Of a DNA stretch of 64,000 nt, positions 9,130-18,913 are shown in pieces. The position numbers and the translations under genes were made by a program. The DNA is from an uncultured Thermoanaerobaculum sp. (lineage in GTDB: Bacteria; Acidobacteriota; Thermoanaerobaculia; Thermoanaerobaculales; Thermoanaerobaculaceae). The stretch is taken from contig CALHAH010000022.1 of NCBI GenBank assembly GCA_937934115.1, forward strand, positions 23,119-87,118. The letters run 5' to 3'. Numbering within the stretch: position 1 is the stretch's first letter; every line of letters starts with the position of its first letter. The notes beneath the pieces are model-generated. The model had not been told where the DNA came from and did not search any database. It worked only from the letters and a program-made list of their open reading frames with translations.

Positions 9130-10628
9130 AACCGTTTCATTTAGTGGTCGGGGAAGATCTTCCCAAGCGCTTTCTCTCGGCAGCGGCGCTCCTGGTTGCC
9201 TTAGGTCTTATGTTTGGCCTGACCTTTCTGGTGGCGTGGGGTGCTGGCTGGGGCTTTTGGCCCAAGCCTTTGGAGCTCCTCACGCTGGCTGATGGCACCA
9301 AGGTTTTGGGGGAGCTTTGGGATCGGGAATCGGACCCCGTGGGAACTGGCCTTCGTTGGCGGGTGAAGGTAGGCAACCGTGACCTTTGGGGCAGTGACTT
9401 TCGCGTGGTGCGGCAAGCAGAGGTAGTAAAGGTGGAAAGGCCCACAGATGCGTGGGTTCTGGAGCGCTGGGAGTACGGGAACTTTTACGGCTTCGTTTTG
9501 AGTCTTGACGCTGATGGTCAGGTTTTTGATCCAAAAACGCCGGGGTTTCAGGCTATCTTAAGTCGCAAGCTCAGAGAAGTGGCGAGCCTTAAAAGGCAAA
9601 GTGACAAGCTGGCTGCGAAGGTGGCACGGAAGGCGCAAGCCTCAGAGGAGGAGCTGGCACGTCTTGCAAGCCTGCAGCAAGCGCAGGAGGGATGTACCTT
9701 GCTCATGACCACGGCCGGTGGCGAGCGCAAGGATATCCCCTGTGCCCAGGTGGTCCACGCCCGCCCCATGAACCGGTTGGGGTTTTGGGGCAAACTGGCG
9801 GTTTTTGGCGAAAGGTGGCTTGAGTTTATCACCGCCGAACCGCGAGAGTCCAACACCGAAGGAGGGATTTTTCCCGCCCTTTTTGGAACCTCGCTTTTGG
9901 TTTTGCTCATGACGGTGGGTGTGGTGCCGTTGGGGGTGCTCACGGCGGTGTACCTACGGGAGTACGCCGGCGATACCCGTTTTACGCGGGCGGTGCGGCT
10001 TTCGGTTACCACTTTGGCCGGTGTTCCCTCCATTGTCTTTGGGGCTTTTGGGTTGGCCTTTTTTGTGTATACCTTAGGCGGCACGGTGGACAAGCTGTTC
10101 TTCGCGAGCTCGCTGCCTACCCCCACCTTTGGGACCGGCGGCATCCTCTGGGCCTCGGCCACCCTTGCCCTGCTCACCTTACCAGTGGTGGTGGTGGCCA
10201 CGGAGGAAGGCTTGGCGGCAGCACCCGTGGAGGTGCGGGAGGGGGCGCAGGCTCTGGGGGCTACCCGCTGGGAGACCCTCCGCTACGTGGTGTTGCCTTA
10301 CGCCAAGCCAGGAATCTACACCGGCATGATCTTGGCGGTGGCGCGAGCTGCCGGGGAGGTGGCGCCCTTGATGCTCACCGGTGTGGTGAAGTTGGCGCCG
10401 GCCTTACCCCTGGATAGCTCCCCTCCCTTTTTCCATCTGGAGCGCAAGTTCATGCATTTGGGGTTCCACATTTACGACGTGGGGTTTCAGTCACCAAACG
10501 TGGAGGCGGCAAGGCCCGTGGTTTTTGCCACCACCCTGGTTCTCCTGGTGTTGGTGGTTTTGCTAAACCTTTTGGCACTGATCCTGCGCAACCGGGCGCG
10601 GAACCGGGTTATGAGCCAAGCCCTATGA
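9126..10628 (+). CDS. pstA: Phosphate ABC transporter permease PstA
   Basis: Partner permease of PstC. It starts at a GTG within the GTGA overlap with pstC. There is an N-terminal membrane segment (about 15-38), then an extracytoplasmic insertion (about 45-235) with a charged, coiled-coil-prone stretch (LKRQSDKLAAKVARKAQ). The usual transporter core runs from about 250, with GVPSIVFGAFGLAFF and the EAA loop EGAQALGATRWETLRYVVLPYAKPG. At 500 aa it is longer than the usual ~300 aa, matching the long PstC. It overlaps pstB by ATGA. Confidence 0.9.
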   Translation: MKPFHLVVGEDLPKRFLSAAALLVALGLMFGLTFLVAWGAGWGFWPKPLELLTLADGTKVLGELWDRESDPVGTGLRWRVKVGNRDLWGSDFRVVRQAEVVKVERPTDAWVLERWEYGNFYGFVLSLDADGQVFDPKTPGFQAILSRKLREVASLKRQSDKLAAKVARKAQASEEELARLASLQQAQEGCTLLMTTAGGERKDIPCAQVVHARPMNRLGFWGKLAVFGERWLEFITAEPRESNTEGGIFPALFGTSLLVLLMTVGVVPLGVLTAVYLREYAGDTRFTRAVRLSVTTLAGVPSIVFGAFGLAFFVYTLGGTVDKLFFASSLPTPTFGTGGILWASATLALLTLPVVVVATEEGLAAAPVEVREGAQALGATRWETLRYVVLPYAKPGIYTGMILAVARAAGEVAPLMLTGVVKLAPALPLDSSPPFFHLERKFMHLGFHIYDVGFQSPNVEAARPVVFATTLVLLVLVVLLNLLALILRNRARNRVMSQAL

Positions 10629-11380
10629 GTGCCGCTTTGGAGTGTCGGAACCTGAAAGCTGGGTTTGGCGACCACCTGGTGCTGCAGGGGGTAACGCTTG
10701 CGGTTCCCAGCGGCGGCGTGACCGCGGTTATGGGGCCTTCGGGTTGCGGCAAGTCCACGCTTTTACGTTGCTTCAACCGCATGAACGACCACTTACCGGG
10801 ATTTTTCCGCGAAGGCGAGGTGCGGGCTTTGGGGCGGGATGTCTACGACCCTACCTGGCCGGTGGACAGCCTTCGTTTTTCGGTGGGCATGGTGTTCCAA
10901 AAGCCAAACCCCTTCCCCATGAGCGTTGCCGATAATGTGCTCTTTGGCCCGCGACTTTTAGGGATTCGGCAAAAGCAGGAGCTTTCAGAAATCTTGGAAC
11001 GTTCCCTGCGCGCCGCGCACCTTTGGGATGAGGTTAAGGATAGCTTGTCGAGCTCGGCTCTTAAGCTTTCGGGGGGTCAGCAACAGCGCTTGTGCATTGC
11101 TCGCGCCTTGGCCTGCAAGCCGCAGGTTTTGCTATTGGACGAGCCTTCTTCCGCCTTAGATCCCATTGCCACGGCTCGTTTGGAAGAAACGGTCCTTGAC
11201 CTTGCCACCAGTGTGACGGTGCTGTGGGTTACACACGATCTGCAGCAAGCAGCCCGGGTTTCCCAGCATGTGGCGTTTCTGTACCTGGGGGAGCTGGTGG
11301 AAGAGGGCCCCACGGCGGAAGTTTTCGCAAACCCGAAAAACCAGCTCACCGAGCGCTACCTCACGGGGAGATTCGGCTAG
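10625..11380 (+). CDS. pstB: Phosphate ABC transporter ATP-binding protein PstB (first copy)
   Basis: Cytoplasmic ATPase that drives phosphate import. Walker A GPSGCGKST is at residues 37-45, followed by the PstB-typical LRCFNRMND. The Q-loop region is VFQKPNPFPMSVADNVLFGPRL. The ABC signature is LSGGQQQRLCIARAL and Walker B is VLLLDEPSSALDP. The switch histidine is in WVTHDLQQA. Length is 251 aa. The ATG lies in a 4-bp overlap with pstA. A second pstB lies beyond phoU, so this operon has two ATPases. Confidence 0.92.
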   Translation: MSAALECRNLKAGFGDHLVLQGVTLAVPSGGVTAVMGPSGCGKSTLLRCFNRMNDHLPGFFREGEVRALGRDVYDPTWPVDSLRFSVGMVFQKPNPFPMSVADNVLFGPRLLGIRQKQELSEILERSLRAAHLWDEVKDSLSSSALKLSGGQQQRLCIARALACKPQVLLLDEPSSALDPIATARLEETVLDLATSVTVLWVTHDLQQAARVSQHVAFLYLGELVEEGPTAEVFANPKNQLTERYLTGRFG

Positions 11381-11389
11381 GAGGCGGTG

Positions 11390-12064
11390 ATGGAACGGCC
11401 TATAGATTTGGAACTCAAAAAGCTCAAAGAGCAACTTTTAACCATGGCTGGGGAAGTGGAGCAACAGCTGTCCCTGGCTGTGCGTTCGCTGGTGGACAGG
11501 GACTCGCAGGCAGCGGAGGCGGTCATTGCCGCCGACGAGCGGGTGGACGCCAGGGAAAAAGAGGTGGATCGCACGGCTGTGGAAATCATCGTGCGGGAAA
11601 GACCATTGGCGTCGGACCTACGTCTCGTCATCACCGCGACCAAAATTGCCCCGGATTTGGAGCGGGTGGGGGACCACGCGGTGAACATTGCCGAGCAGGC
11701 GTTGGTTTTAAACCGCATGCCGCCCTTGAAGCCCTTTGTGACGCTGCCACGCATGGCGGACATTGCCAAGGAAATGCTGCGCCAAGCGCTCACCTCCTAC
11801 GTGGAGCACGACGCGAGGTTAGCTCGCCAGGTCATCGCTCGTGACGATGTGGTGGATGCCCTCCACGAGGAGGTTTTCCGCGAGCTTCTGACCTACATGC
11901 TGGGGGACCCGCAAACCATTCCGCGCGCTTTGGCCTTGATCTTGATAAGTCGCTCTTTGGAGCGTATCGCCGACCAAGCCACAAACATTGCCGAGCAAGT
12001 GGTGTACCTGGTGGAGGGACAAGACATCCGGCACGTCCACGGAGGTGAGGAGCGCGGTGTCTGA
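11390..12064 (+). CDS. phoU: Phosphate transport regulator PhoU
   Basis: Cytoplasmic helical protein that links Pst transporter state to the PhoR kinase and damps the Pho response. The sequence shows two PhoU three-helix repeats (about 10-100 and 115-210). Each carries an acidic metal-binding motif: ERVGDHAVNIAEQ in the first and ERIADQATNIAEQ in the second. The ATG at 11390 has better spacing to the GGAGG at 11380-11384 than the track's GTG at 11387. It lies between two pstB genes. Confidence 0.92.
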   Translation: MERPIDLELKKLKEQLLTMAGEVEQQLSLAVRSLVDRDSQAAEAVIAADERVDAREKEVDRTAVEIIVRERPLASDLRLVITATKIAPDLERVGDHAVNIAEQALVLNRMPPLKPFVTLPRMADIAKEMLRQALTSYVEHDARLARQVIARDDVVDALHEEVFRELLTYMLGDPQTIPRALALILISRSLERIADQATNIAEQVVYLVEGQDIRHVHGGEERGV

Positions 12065-12818
12065 AAACGTGCGTTTTTCCTTGCAAAACCTCACCTGTGC
12101 CTACAGCGGCCAGGTGGTGGTGAGGGATGTGAGCTTGGACATTCCCGCTGCAGGGGTGACCGCATTTATTGGTCCTTCGGGCTGTGGCAAATCCACGATC
12201 CTGCGATGCCTCAACCGCATGAATGACGTGGTTCCCGGTTTTTCCCTTAGCGGACGGGTGCTTTTGGATGGAGAAGACCTTTACGGCGATTCCCAGGACC
12301 CGGTGCTGATACGCCGCCGGGTGGGAATGGTGTTTCAGCGCTCCAACCCCTTCCCCACCTCCATCTTTAACAACGTGGCTTACGGTTTAAAGTTGCACTT
12401 TAAGCTCACCCGCGCCCAGTTGGAGCTGGAGGTGGAGCAGGCCTTGCGCGCGGCGGCCCTATGGGATGAAGTGAAAGACCGTCTCCAGGCGCCGGCCACG
12501 AGTCTTTCCGGCGGGCAGCAGCAGCGACTGTGCATTGCCCGCGCGTTGGCGGTGAAGCCCGAGGTGATGCTGTTTGACGAACCAGCCTCGGCCTTGGACC
12601 CTGTGGCTACCGGCAAGGTGGAGGAGCTGGTCATGGACCTGGGGCGGCGCATGACCGTGGTAATCGTGACCCATAACCTGGCGCAAGCCAGCCGTGTGGC
12701 CGATCGCACCGCGTTTTTCCTGCGCGGCGAGCTCATCGAGTTCAATCGCACCGTGGCGTTGTTTACCAACCCCCAGCGTCCCGAGACCGAGGCGTACCTT
12801 CTGGGTAGGCTTGCATGA
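12057..12818 (+). CDS. pstB: Phosphate ABC transporter ATP-binding protein PstB (second copy)
   Basis: A second complete PstB ATPase: Walker A GPSGCGKST at about 39-47, LRCLNRMNDVVPGFSL, Q-loop VFQRSNPFPTSIFNNVAYGLKL, signature LSGGQQQRLCIARAL, Walker B MLFDEPASALDP and switch VTHNLAQAS. I start it at the GTG at 12057, which overlaps phoU by 8 bp and follows GGAGGTGAGG. The track's longer version (from 11988) merely reads through phoU in another frame. It is clearly paralogous to, but not a recent copy of, the first pstB. It might pair with the same PstCA or serve another condition. Confidence 0.9.
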   Translation: MSENVRFSLQNLTCAYSGQVVVRDVSLDIPAAGVTAFIGPSGCGKSTILRCLNRMNDVVPGFSLSGRVLLDGEDLYGDSQDPVLIRRRVGMVFQRSNPFPTSIFNNVAYGLKLHFKLTRAQLELEVEQALRAAALWDEVKDRLQAPATSLSGGQQQRLCIARALAVKPEVMLFDEPASALDPVATGKVEELVMDLGRRMTVVIVTHNLAQASRVADRTAFFLRGELIEFNRTVALFTNPQRPETEAYLLGRLA

Positions 12819-13501
12819 GCAAAAAGGTCTTCTTAGTGGAAGACGACCCGGATATTGGCCGGCTGGTACAGTCCCGCTTGGAAAAAGGGGGGGAGTTTTC
12901 GGTTCGTGTCTTTGCCCGTGGGAATGATTTTTTGCAGGCGTGCGAAACCGAACTCCCGGATGTGGTCATCTTGGATTTAGCTTTGCCCGACACCGATGGT
13001 CTCACCCTCTGTCGGGAGCTACGCAGCTGGGAGGCCAGCCGCACCATCCCCATTCTCATGCTCACAGCTCGTGCTGGGGAAGCGGACCGTGTCACCGGTT
13101 TGTCCCTTGGTGCAGATGACTACCTGGTAAAGCCCTTTTCCCTGGCGGAGCTGGAAGCCCGGGTAAAAGCCTTACTGCGGCGCGTGGGGTGGGAACGGGG
13201 GACGCCGGAAGAGCGTTTCCAGGACCGTCGCCTAAAGGTAGATGCTGCCAGTTTCCAGGTTTGGCTGGACGGCAAGGCGGTGCATCTTACCCGCCGGGAA
13301 TTTGCCGTTCTTTGGTACCTCATCACCTTGAAGGGGCGCGTCGCCAACCGCGAGCAAATCTTGGACGCAGTTTGGGGATTGGCGGCCTCGGTGGACGCTC
13401 GCACCGTGGACGCCCACATTCGCACCTTGCGGAAGAAGCTGGGGGATGAGGTTATCGAAACGGTGTTAGGTGTAGGTTACCGATTTCGAGGGTGGCCGTG
13501 A
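12815..13501 (+). CDS. phoB: PhoB-like OmpR-family response regulator
   Basis: DNA-binding response regulator of the phosphate two-component system. The receiver domain (about 1-120) has acidic residues at FLVEDDPD, phospho-acceptor Asp54 in VVILDLALPDTDG, and the conserved Lys in YLVKPFS. A winged-helix domain follows (about 130-228) with RREFAVLWYLITLKGRVANREQIL and the recognition region VDARTVDAHIRTLRKKLG. The ATGA overlap with pstB2 and the downstream phoR support the name. It should bind the Pho boxes at 1141 and 5989. Confidence 0.88.
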   Translation: MSKKVFLVEDDPDIGRLVQSRLEKGGEFSVRVFARGNDFLQACETELPDVVILDLALPDTDGLTLCRELRSWEASRTIPILMLTARAGEADRVTGLSLGADDYLVKPFSLAELEARVKALLRRVGWERGTPEERFQDRRLKVDAASFQVWLDGKAVHLTRREFAVLWYLITLKGRVANREQILDAVWGLAASVDARTVDAHIRTLRKKLGDEVIETVLGVGYRFRGWP

Positions 13502-15186
13502 GCTTCCGTTTTCGCCTGGCCTTCACCGCGTCGGTCTTGGCCTTTGCTCTCGGCCTTGTGGTGCTCCTTGGGTTTTTTGCCTCCTGGGAGAAGGCCGGAA
13601 GATATAAAGAGGTCTTCGAACTCCGCACTGCCGCTCGCCGGCTTGTGCCGCAGGTACCGGAGCTTTTACAACTGGCCCCCGAACAACGCAACCAAAGGGT
13701 TGAACAGCTTGCCGCTGTCCTGGGGGTGCATGTTACCGTGTTGGCCGCGGACGGCCAGGTAGTGGCTGATTCCCGCATGCCCTACCCGCATGTGTCGGTG
13801 CTGGAAAATTACGGGCAACGTCCTGAGGTGCAAATGGCCCTAGCCGTGGGAGAGGGCAGCACGTGCCTCCGCCCTTTGAGCGCGGGACTCCGCACCTGCT
13901 ACGTAGCTTTGCGAGGCGAGGAGCAAGGTCATGTATGGGTGTTGCGGTTGGCCAAGGAAAGCGCGCGCTCTCGTCTCCCATGGCTGTGGCTTTTGCTTTT
14001 GGCTTTGGGGTCAGTGGGTGTGGGGTGGACGTGCCGGCGGTTTTTAGCTTCGTGGGAGCGCCGGATTTACCAGCATTTGGCCCCCTGGTGCGAGCTGCCG
14101 GAAAGCTCCGAAATTGACGCGGTGGCCTTTGAGGCCGACCGTCGCTTCCGCAGCCTCATGGAGGAGAGGAACCGTGAATTGGATGCGTGTCGGCAAGCGC
14201 TTTCCCGCGTGACGGACGCGGTTGTCCTTTTGGACCGCGAGCAGGTGGTGCGTTTTGCCAACCCTGCCGCCCATGAGCTTTTAGGAAAGCTGCCGGAGGG
14301 CAGCCCCCTTTGGGAGCACTGCCCCAATCCCCAGCTGTTGGCTTTGGTGGGCGAGGGGCTTTCGGGAGCGGCAAACCGGCACGGCGAAATCACCCACAAC
14401 GGCCGCACCCTGGCCGTAACCGTTTCTTCCTTGCAACACCCGGTGTTGGTCCTGGCCATCCTCGTTCGGGACATCTCGCCGCAAGCGCGTTTTGAAGCAG
14501 CCCGTCGCGCCTTTGTGGCCGACCTGGCCCATGAGTTACGAACGCCCGTGACGGTTTTAGGGGGAGTTCTGGAGGAGCTTAAAGATCGCGGGGTTGCTCC
14601 TGAGCTCGCTGAGATGCTGGGTCGCCAGGTGCAGAGGCTTTCCCGTTTTGCTGCGGACTTGGAGGAGCTGGTGAGCATCGAAACGGGCCGTCTGCAGCTG
14701 GTTTCATCGCCGGTGGAGTTGTTGGCGCTGGTGCAGGAAGTGGCTGCCGACTTTGCACCCATGGCGCACGCGCGGGAGCTCAGTCTGAAGGTGGAGGGAC
14801 AGCCAGTAACGGTGGTCACCGATCGCACGCGGTTGGCCCAGGTTATCTCCAATTTGCTGGACAACGCCATCCGTTACAACCGCCCAGAAGGCCAGGTGAC
14901 CGTAACCGTTGCTGCCCGGGAAGAAGGTGCCCAACTGGTGGTGGAGGATACGGGACTGGGCATTCCAGAAAATGAAATCCCCTTGGTTTTCCAGCGCTTC
15001 TACCGGGTGCGTCGCGCTGAAGGTGAAGCCGCCGGATCAGGACTGGGCCTGGCTATCGTCAAGCATCTGGTAGCACGGCTTGGGGGACGGGTGCACCTTG
15101 CTTCAAAACTCGGTGAAGGCACGCAAGTGACGGTAGAACTCCCCGCCGAGGCCCCTCGCGAGCCTTCCGCTCCTTCAGCGGCTTGA
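13498..15186 (+). CDS. phoR: PhoR-like membrane sensor histidine kinase
   Basis: Membrane kinase partner of PhoB. TM1 is near residues 5-27, then a short periplasmic loop of about 130 residues, and TM2 (about 158-180, LPWLWLLLLALGSVGVGW). A PAS-like domain follows (RVTDAVVLLDREQVVRFANPAA), then a HisKA box with the phospho-His in LAHELRTPVTVLGG. The ATPase domain contains LLDNAIRYNRP, EDTGLGIPENEIPLVFQRFYRV and GSGLGLAIVKHL. I prefer the GTG at 13498, which overlaps the phoB stop as GTGA like the other junctions. The track's GTG at 13492 is possible. Confidence 0.85.
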   Translation: MSFRFRLAFTASVLAFALGLVVLLGFFASWEKAGRYKEVFELRTAARRLVPQVPELLQLAPEQRNQRVEQLAAVLGVHVTVLAADGQVVADSRMPYPHVSVLENYGQRPEVQMALAVGEGSTCLRPLSAGLRTCYVALRGEEQGHVWVLRLAKESARSRLPWLWLLLLALGSVGVGWTCRRFLASWERRIYQHLAPWCELPESSEIDAVAFEADRRFRSLMEERNRELDACRQALSRVTDAVVLLDREQVVRFANPAAHELLGKLPEGSPLWEHCPNPQLLALVGEGLSGAANRHGEITHNGRTLAVTVSSLQHPVLVLAILVRDISPQARFEAARRAFVADLAHELRTPVTVLGGVLEELKDRGVAPELAEMLGRQVQRLSRFAADLEELVSIETGRLQLVSSPVELLALVQEVAADFAPMAHARELSLKVEGQPVTVVTDRTRLAQVISNLLDNAIRYNRPEGQVTVTVAAREEGAQLVVEDTGLGIPENEIPLVFQRFYRVRRAEGEAAGSGLGLAIVKHLVARLGGRVHLASKLGEGTQVTVELPAEAPREPSAPSAA

Positions 15187-15338
15187 GCCCACCCTTACCG
15201 CAAGCCAACCTTCACCCCCGGCCCTGCCGTAAGCCAACGGGTATCATGGGGTGATATGAGATATGGATGCGCGATGGCGTGTCAAACCGCCGTTGGTTGC
15301 GCCAATGGGCGGTGTGAGAGGAGCGCTTACCGAGGATC

Positions 15339-16062
15339 TTGGAGGCGAGCTTGTCAGTGCACGATGCATTTCGGCTGAAGCTTCTTCGGGACACGCCCTT
15401 CGGGAGGATGCCTGAAGAAGCAGTGGCACGCGTTGCCCACCTTACGGCGCTTCGGGAGGTGGGGGCGGGCAAGATCCTGTGCCGGGAAGGCAAGACTGGG
15501 GGCGTGTTTTGCGTCGTGGCCGCAGGCTTACTTAAGGCATACCGCGGTCTTGCTTCTGGTCGGGAAATCACGATCTTCCTCCTTCGGCCCGGGGATTCCT
15601 TTGGTTTTTAACCACTCTTGGACGGTGGCCCTTGTCCCATGAGCATTGCAACCTCAAAAACCCCCACGTTGCTCACCCTCCGAAGCAGTGCGCTGCTCGC
15701 GCTTTTCCACAAAGCGCCAAAATTTTCGCGGTTTTTTTGGAGCATTTCGCTGGGGAAAAAGCAAGCCCGTGAACCGCGTAGGTATGGTCACAAGCCAGGG
15801 CGCCGCGGCACGGGTGGCTCACGCCTTGTCGAGCTTGGCGTCCCTCGCTGTTGATGGTCGCTCTGGGGAGGCCCTATTACCTGTAAGCCAGAGGGAGCTG
15901 GCGCAAACCTTCGGGCTAGCGCCAGAAAACCTTTCTCGGGCCTTGGCGCGACTCCAAACTCAGGGGCTCATCCGCAAAAGTGGCAAGCAGCGCTTCGTCA
16001 TCTTTTTCCGTGCAGCGGCTTGCGCAGCTGGCAGAAACCTGAGGCCTGCTCCTTCCCCTTGA
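15339..16062 (+). pseudogene. Broken Crp/Fnr-family transcription regulator
   Basis: Remnant of a cyclic-nucleotide-binding-like regulator. The first ORF reads as an N-terminal cNMP-binding sensor (MPEEAVARVAHLTAL, GVFCVVAAGLLKAYRG, LLRPGDSFGF). An in-frame TAA at 15609 then interrupts it, and the same frame continues PLLDGGPCPMSIAT. Near 15760 the frame shifts, and the HTH_Crp domain follows (VGMVTSQGAAARVAHAL, LPVSQRELAQTFGLAPENLSRALARLQ). With one stop and one frameshift, a full-length product is not expected. It is the first of six consecutive broken genes. Confidence 0.8.
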
Positions 16063-16109
16063 CGCCCGTCAATGCGCAGGTAGCACTCCCCGTTTACCTT
16101 ACGTATGCG

Positions 16110-16131
16110 GGGCGCAGAGAAGCGCCCTTTT
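16110..16131 (+). terminator. Weak hairpin terminator candidate
   Basis: GGGCGC-AGAGAA-GCGCCC followed by TTTT, 48 bp after the broken Crp/Fnr gene. Only 6 bp of stem and four T residues. Confidence 0.35.
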
Positions 16132-16201
16132 CCGGGGCTGGGACCTAGGTCTCAAGGACACGTCCTCATCTTTTTGGTGCCGGTGATACAGCTACGGGGG
16201 C

Positions 16202-16481
16202 TTGGCTCGGCTTTTCGGGGACCTTTCTCGTCCCTTGCCTGTGCGGGTTTGGTGTCAGCTCTTGGTGGAAGGGGAGGCGTGCGTGCGCACCATGGCGCGA
16301 AGGCTTGGCGTGGAGCAACCTACCCTTTCGCACCACCGGAGAATTTTTAACGATCACGGCGCCGTGGGGGCCCGGTGTAAAAAGGCAAATATTTTTTTGG
16401 CCCACGGACGGTAGCGCCGTGGCTTTGCTCGCCGCCCTCGGTCCGAGAAACCCGCAGGTGCGGCAGAAGGGGGAGTCATGA
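16202..16481 (+). pseudogene. Frameshifted ArsR-family regulator
   Basis: The ORF from 16202 encodes an ArsR-like winged-helix core (ARLFGDLSRPLPVRVWCQLL, MARRLGVEQPTLSHHRRIF). It hits a stop at 16414 right after a run of seven T (about 16392-16398). Reading the other frame after that run restores WPTDGSAVALLAALGPRN and ends at a TGA overlapping the next start codon. Removing one T would repair the frame, so a sequencing error is possible for this gene alone. The neighbouring broken genes favour true decay. It probably once controlled the adjacent efflux genes. Confidence 0.65.
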
Positions 16482-17809
16482 AGCTTTTTCCTTTCTCCTG
16501 GGCAGTTGTTGGCCTTTTTCACGGTCTTTTGTGGGTGGGCACGGCTTGGGCTTCTGAGCCGTTGCCCCTCGCGCAAGAAGAAACCAAGGCCCTGGCTGCT
16601 AATCCCGTATGGCAAGCGGCCAAGCTAAGGGCGTCGGCAGCGCAGGAACGAACCAAAGAGGTTTTCGGTCGCCACTTCGGGGAGTTGAGCCTCATAGGTT
16701 CCTACAACCACTTCGCACGGGACCGGTTGCTTGTGCCCATGGCCATCGATCTCTTCGCGGACCCTAGCAAGGGCATGGGTCAACTTCCTTGGGACCGTAA
16801 CCAGGTACACTACGGGCTCACCTGGCAGGTGCCGCTTCTGGCAGCGGGCGCGCTGCGCGAGGGCGATGGCATGGCCCGCCTTGCGGAAAGTGCCAGCGAG
16901 CACCTGGCCTTTTTTTGGGGATCAGGTCCGCTACAACGTGCGCGCGGCATACCGCAACGCCCTCATTGCCCGCCACGCCCTCATTGCGGCCCAGGCGTAC
17001 CGGGAGGCGTTGGCCAAGGACGAGGCCGATGCCCAGGCAAAGCTCAAAATTGGGGCCATCGCGCCGGTGGACGCTGCAAAAATAACCTACGTTTTGCCAG
17101 GGGCAGAGGCGCAGGTGGCGCAATGGGCGGCAGAGGCCGAAACCGCCCAAGCGTACCTCGCCGCTTTGCTGGGGGAGGACCTGCCCGCTGGTGGTTTTGA
17201 GCTTGTGGATCTTCCGGAAAAGCCACCAGCTCCCCCAACGGTGGCGGAAGAAAGTGTCTCTGTTGCCCTAAAGACGCGAAATGACCTGCTGGCAGCCAGG
17301 GCCACAACGCCAACGGCGACGCATAAGAAGCGCTTGGCGGTCAAGGCGTTTACCCCGCAACTGCTGCTGCAGGCGAGTTACCTAAGAAATGAGGCCCCTT
17401 CGGTGGAACCGTTGATGACGCGGGAGTGGACCCTGGCGCTCAAGCTGCCGCTTTTTACAGGTCTGCGCCGAATTCATGCTGTGCGCGCAGCCGACGCCGA
17501 GCTTTTGGCCGCCAAGAAGCGGGAACGCGCTAAGGAACTGGAAGTGGCGACCCAAGTGAGAGAGGCTCAGTCCCGGCTTGAGGCTGCCAAGGCTCTTCTG
17601 CAAGTGGGTAAGGCCCAACGTGCACTTGGGCAGGAGGTGGCTCGTGTGGAACACCTCAAGCGGGAGCAGGGTACGGGGAAAGTGGACACCTAGCTGCCCG
17701 GGCCCAGGAGATGGCAGGCGAAACCTCCTACGGGAGGGGGTTGTACGTGTACCAATCGGCTCTGGAGGACCTGGCCTTTGTGGTGGGGCGGGGAGGAAAC
17801 CATGATTAA
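16478..17809 (+). pseudogene. Frameshifted TolC-like outer-membrane efflux protein
   Basis: Remnant of an outer-membrane factor for a tripartite efflux pump. A signal peptide (MKLFPFSWAVVGLF to AWASEP) and the first TolC helical half run in one frame to about 16912. There a T7 run shifts the frame, and DQVRYNVRAAYRNALIARHAL continues in the next. A second shift near 17690 (a stop after GKVDT) separates the last segment, AARAQEMAGETSY to LAFVVGRGGNHD. The reconstructed ORF ends overlapping the fusion-protein start. Two frameshifts make function unlikely. Confidence 0.75.
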
Positions 17810-18910
17810 GAAATCCTTGGCCATCGTGATGGTCGGCGCGGTCGAGGCTGCGGTAGCGATCGTTGTTCCCAAAAAGCGTGCCCTGCCCTTGCTTCCGCCC
17901 CCGGAAAGCCCACCGCTGCCTGTGCTTACGGCCACAGTGTACGAGGGCGCGGTGGGAAGCACCGTGGACACCGTGGCCCTGATCGTTGCGAAAACGGCAA
18001 CAACGGTGGCCGCGCACGTGTCCGGAACGCTGTTGGAGGTTCGCTTCCCAGAAGGCCACACCGTGCGCCAGGGCGAGGTTATGGCCCAGATTGATCCAAG
18101 GCTGTTGGACGATGCCGTGCGCGCAGCAAAGGCCCGGGTGGCAGCGACCGCCGAAGATCTTGCCAAACAGCAAGCCATTTGCGAGCGGGACAAGGTTCTT
18201 TACGAGAACCAAGCTATTTCCCGACAAGCTTTCGAAATGAGAGCGGCTCAGTTGGCCGCAGTGAAGGCAGCCCACGTGGTTGCCGAACAAGCTTTAGAAA
18301 GCGCTAAAACCCTTCGCGCCTACGCGGATGTACCCGCACCTTTCACGGGAGTGGTCACCTCTCCCTTGGTGGAGCCGGGGGATTTGGCAGTGCCCGGGAA
18401 ACCTTTGTACTCCTTACAGGTCCAGGGGCCGGTGAAGCTCATCTCTAAGCCTTCCCAGGAGAACCTACAAAAGCTCCGGCCTGGCGATCCGGTTGTCTTC
18501 CAAGCTCTTGGGCATTCCCTTGCGGCAAAAACGCGCGCCTTTACCTGGCTTTTAATGCTAACCACTTGGGGACCGTGGAAACCGAGCTGCCAGAAGCACC
18601 TTTTGGCCTACAACCTGGGGCCACGGTCTCGGCCAGGTACAGCGCGGTTGTGACTTCTGGGCTGGTAGTCCCTGGGTCCCCCCTGCTCCAAGGACTGGAA
18701 GAAACGGTGGTGATCCGCGTGAAGGACGGTAAAGCCGATCCGGTACCGGTAGCGGTTCTCGCGCCAAAGGCCACCGAGGCGGTTGTCCGTGGCCAGTTGC
18801 ACCCCGGCGAAACGGTGGTGGTTGGCCCGCCTAGCCAGCTTGTGGCTCTCACCGCCGGTACTCCTTTGGCCCCCCAGGCATCGGCTGCAGCGGCTGCCGC
18901 CGGGAGGTAA
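17802..18910 (+). pseudogene. Frameshifted periplasmic membrane fusion protein (RND adaptor)
   Basis: HlyD/AcrA-type adaptor remnant. An N-terminal membrane segment precedes the biotinyl-lipoyl-like half HVSGTLLEVRFPEGHTVRQGEV and a helical hairpin. The returning lipoyl half reads APFTGVVTSPLVEPGDLAVPGKPLYSL. The frame changes near 18540: the original frame runs into TRAFTWLLML. The correct continuation (FNANHLGTVETELPEAPFGLQPGATVSARY) is in another frame and runs to 18910. The ATG at 17802 overlaps the end of the TolC remnant, as in an intact efflux operon. Confidence 0.75.
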
Positions 18911-18913
18911 ACC

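Noticed and set aside
11988-12056. Track's N-terminal extension of the second PstB
   Set aside because: It overlaps phoU in another frame and has no PstB similarity; the GTG at 12057 follows a proper ribosome site.
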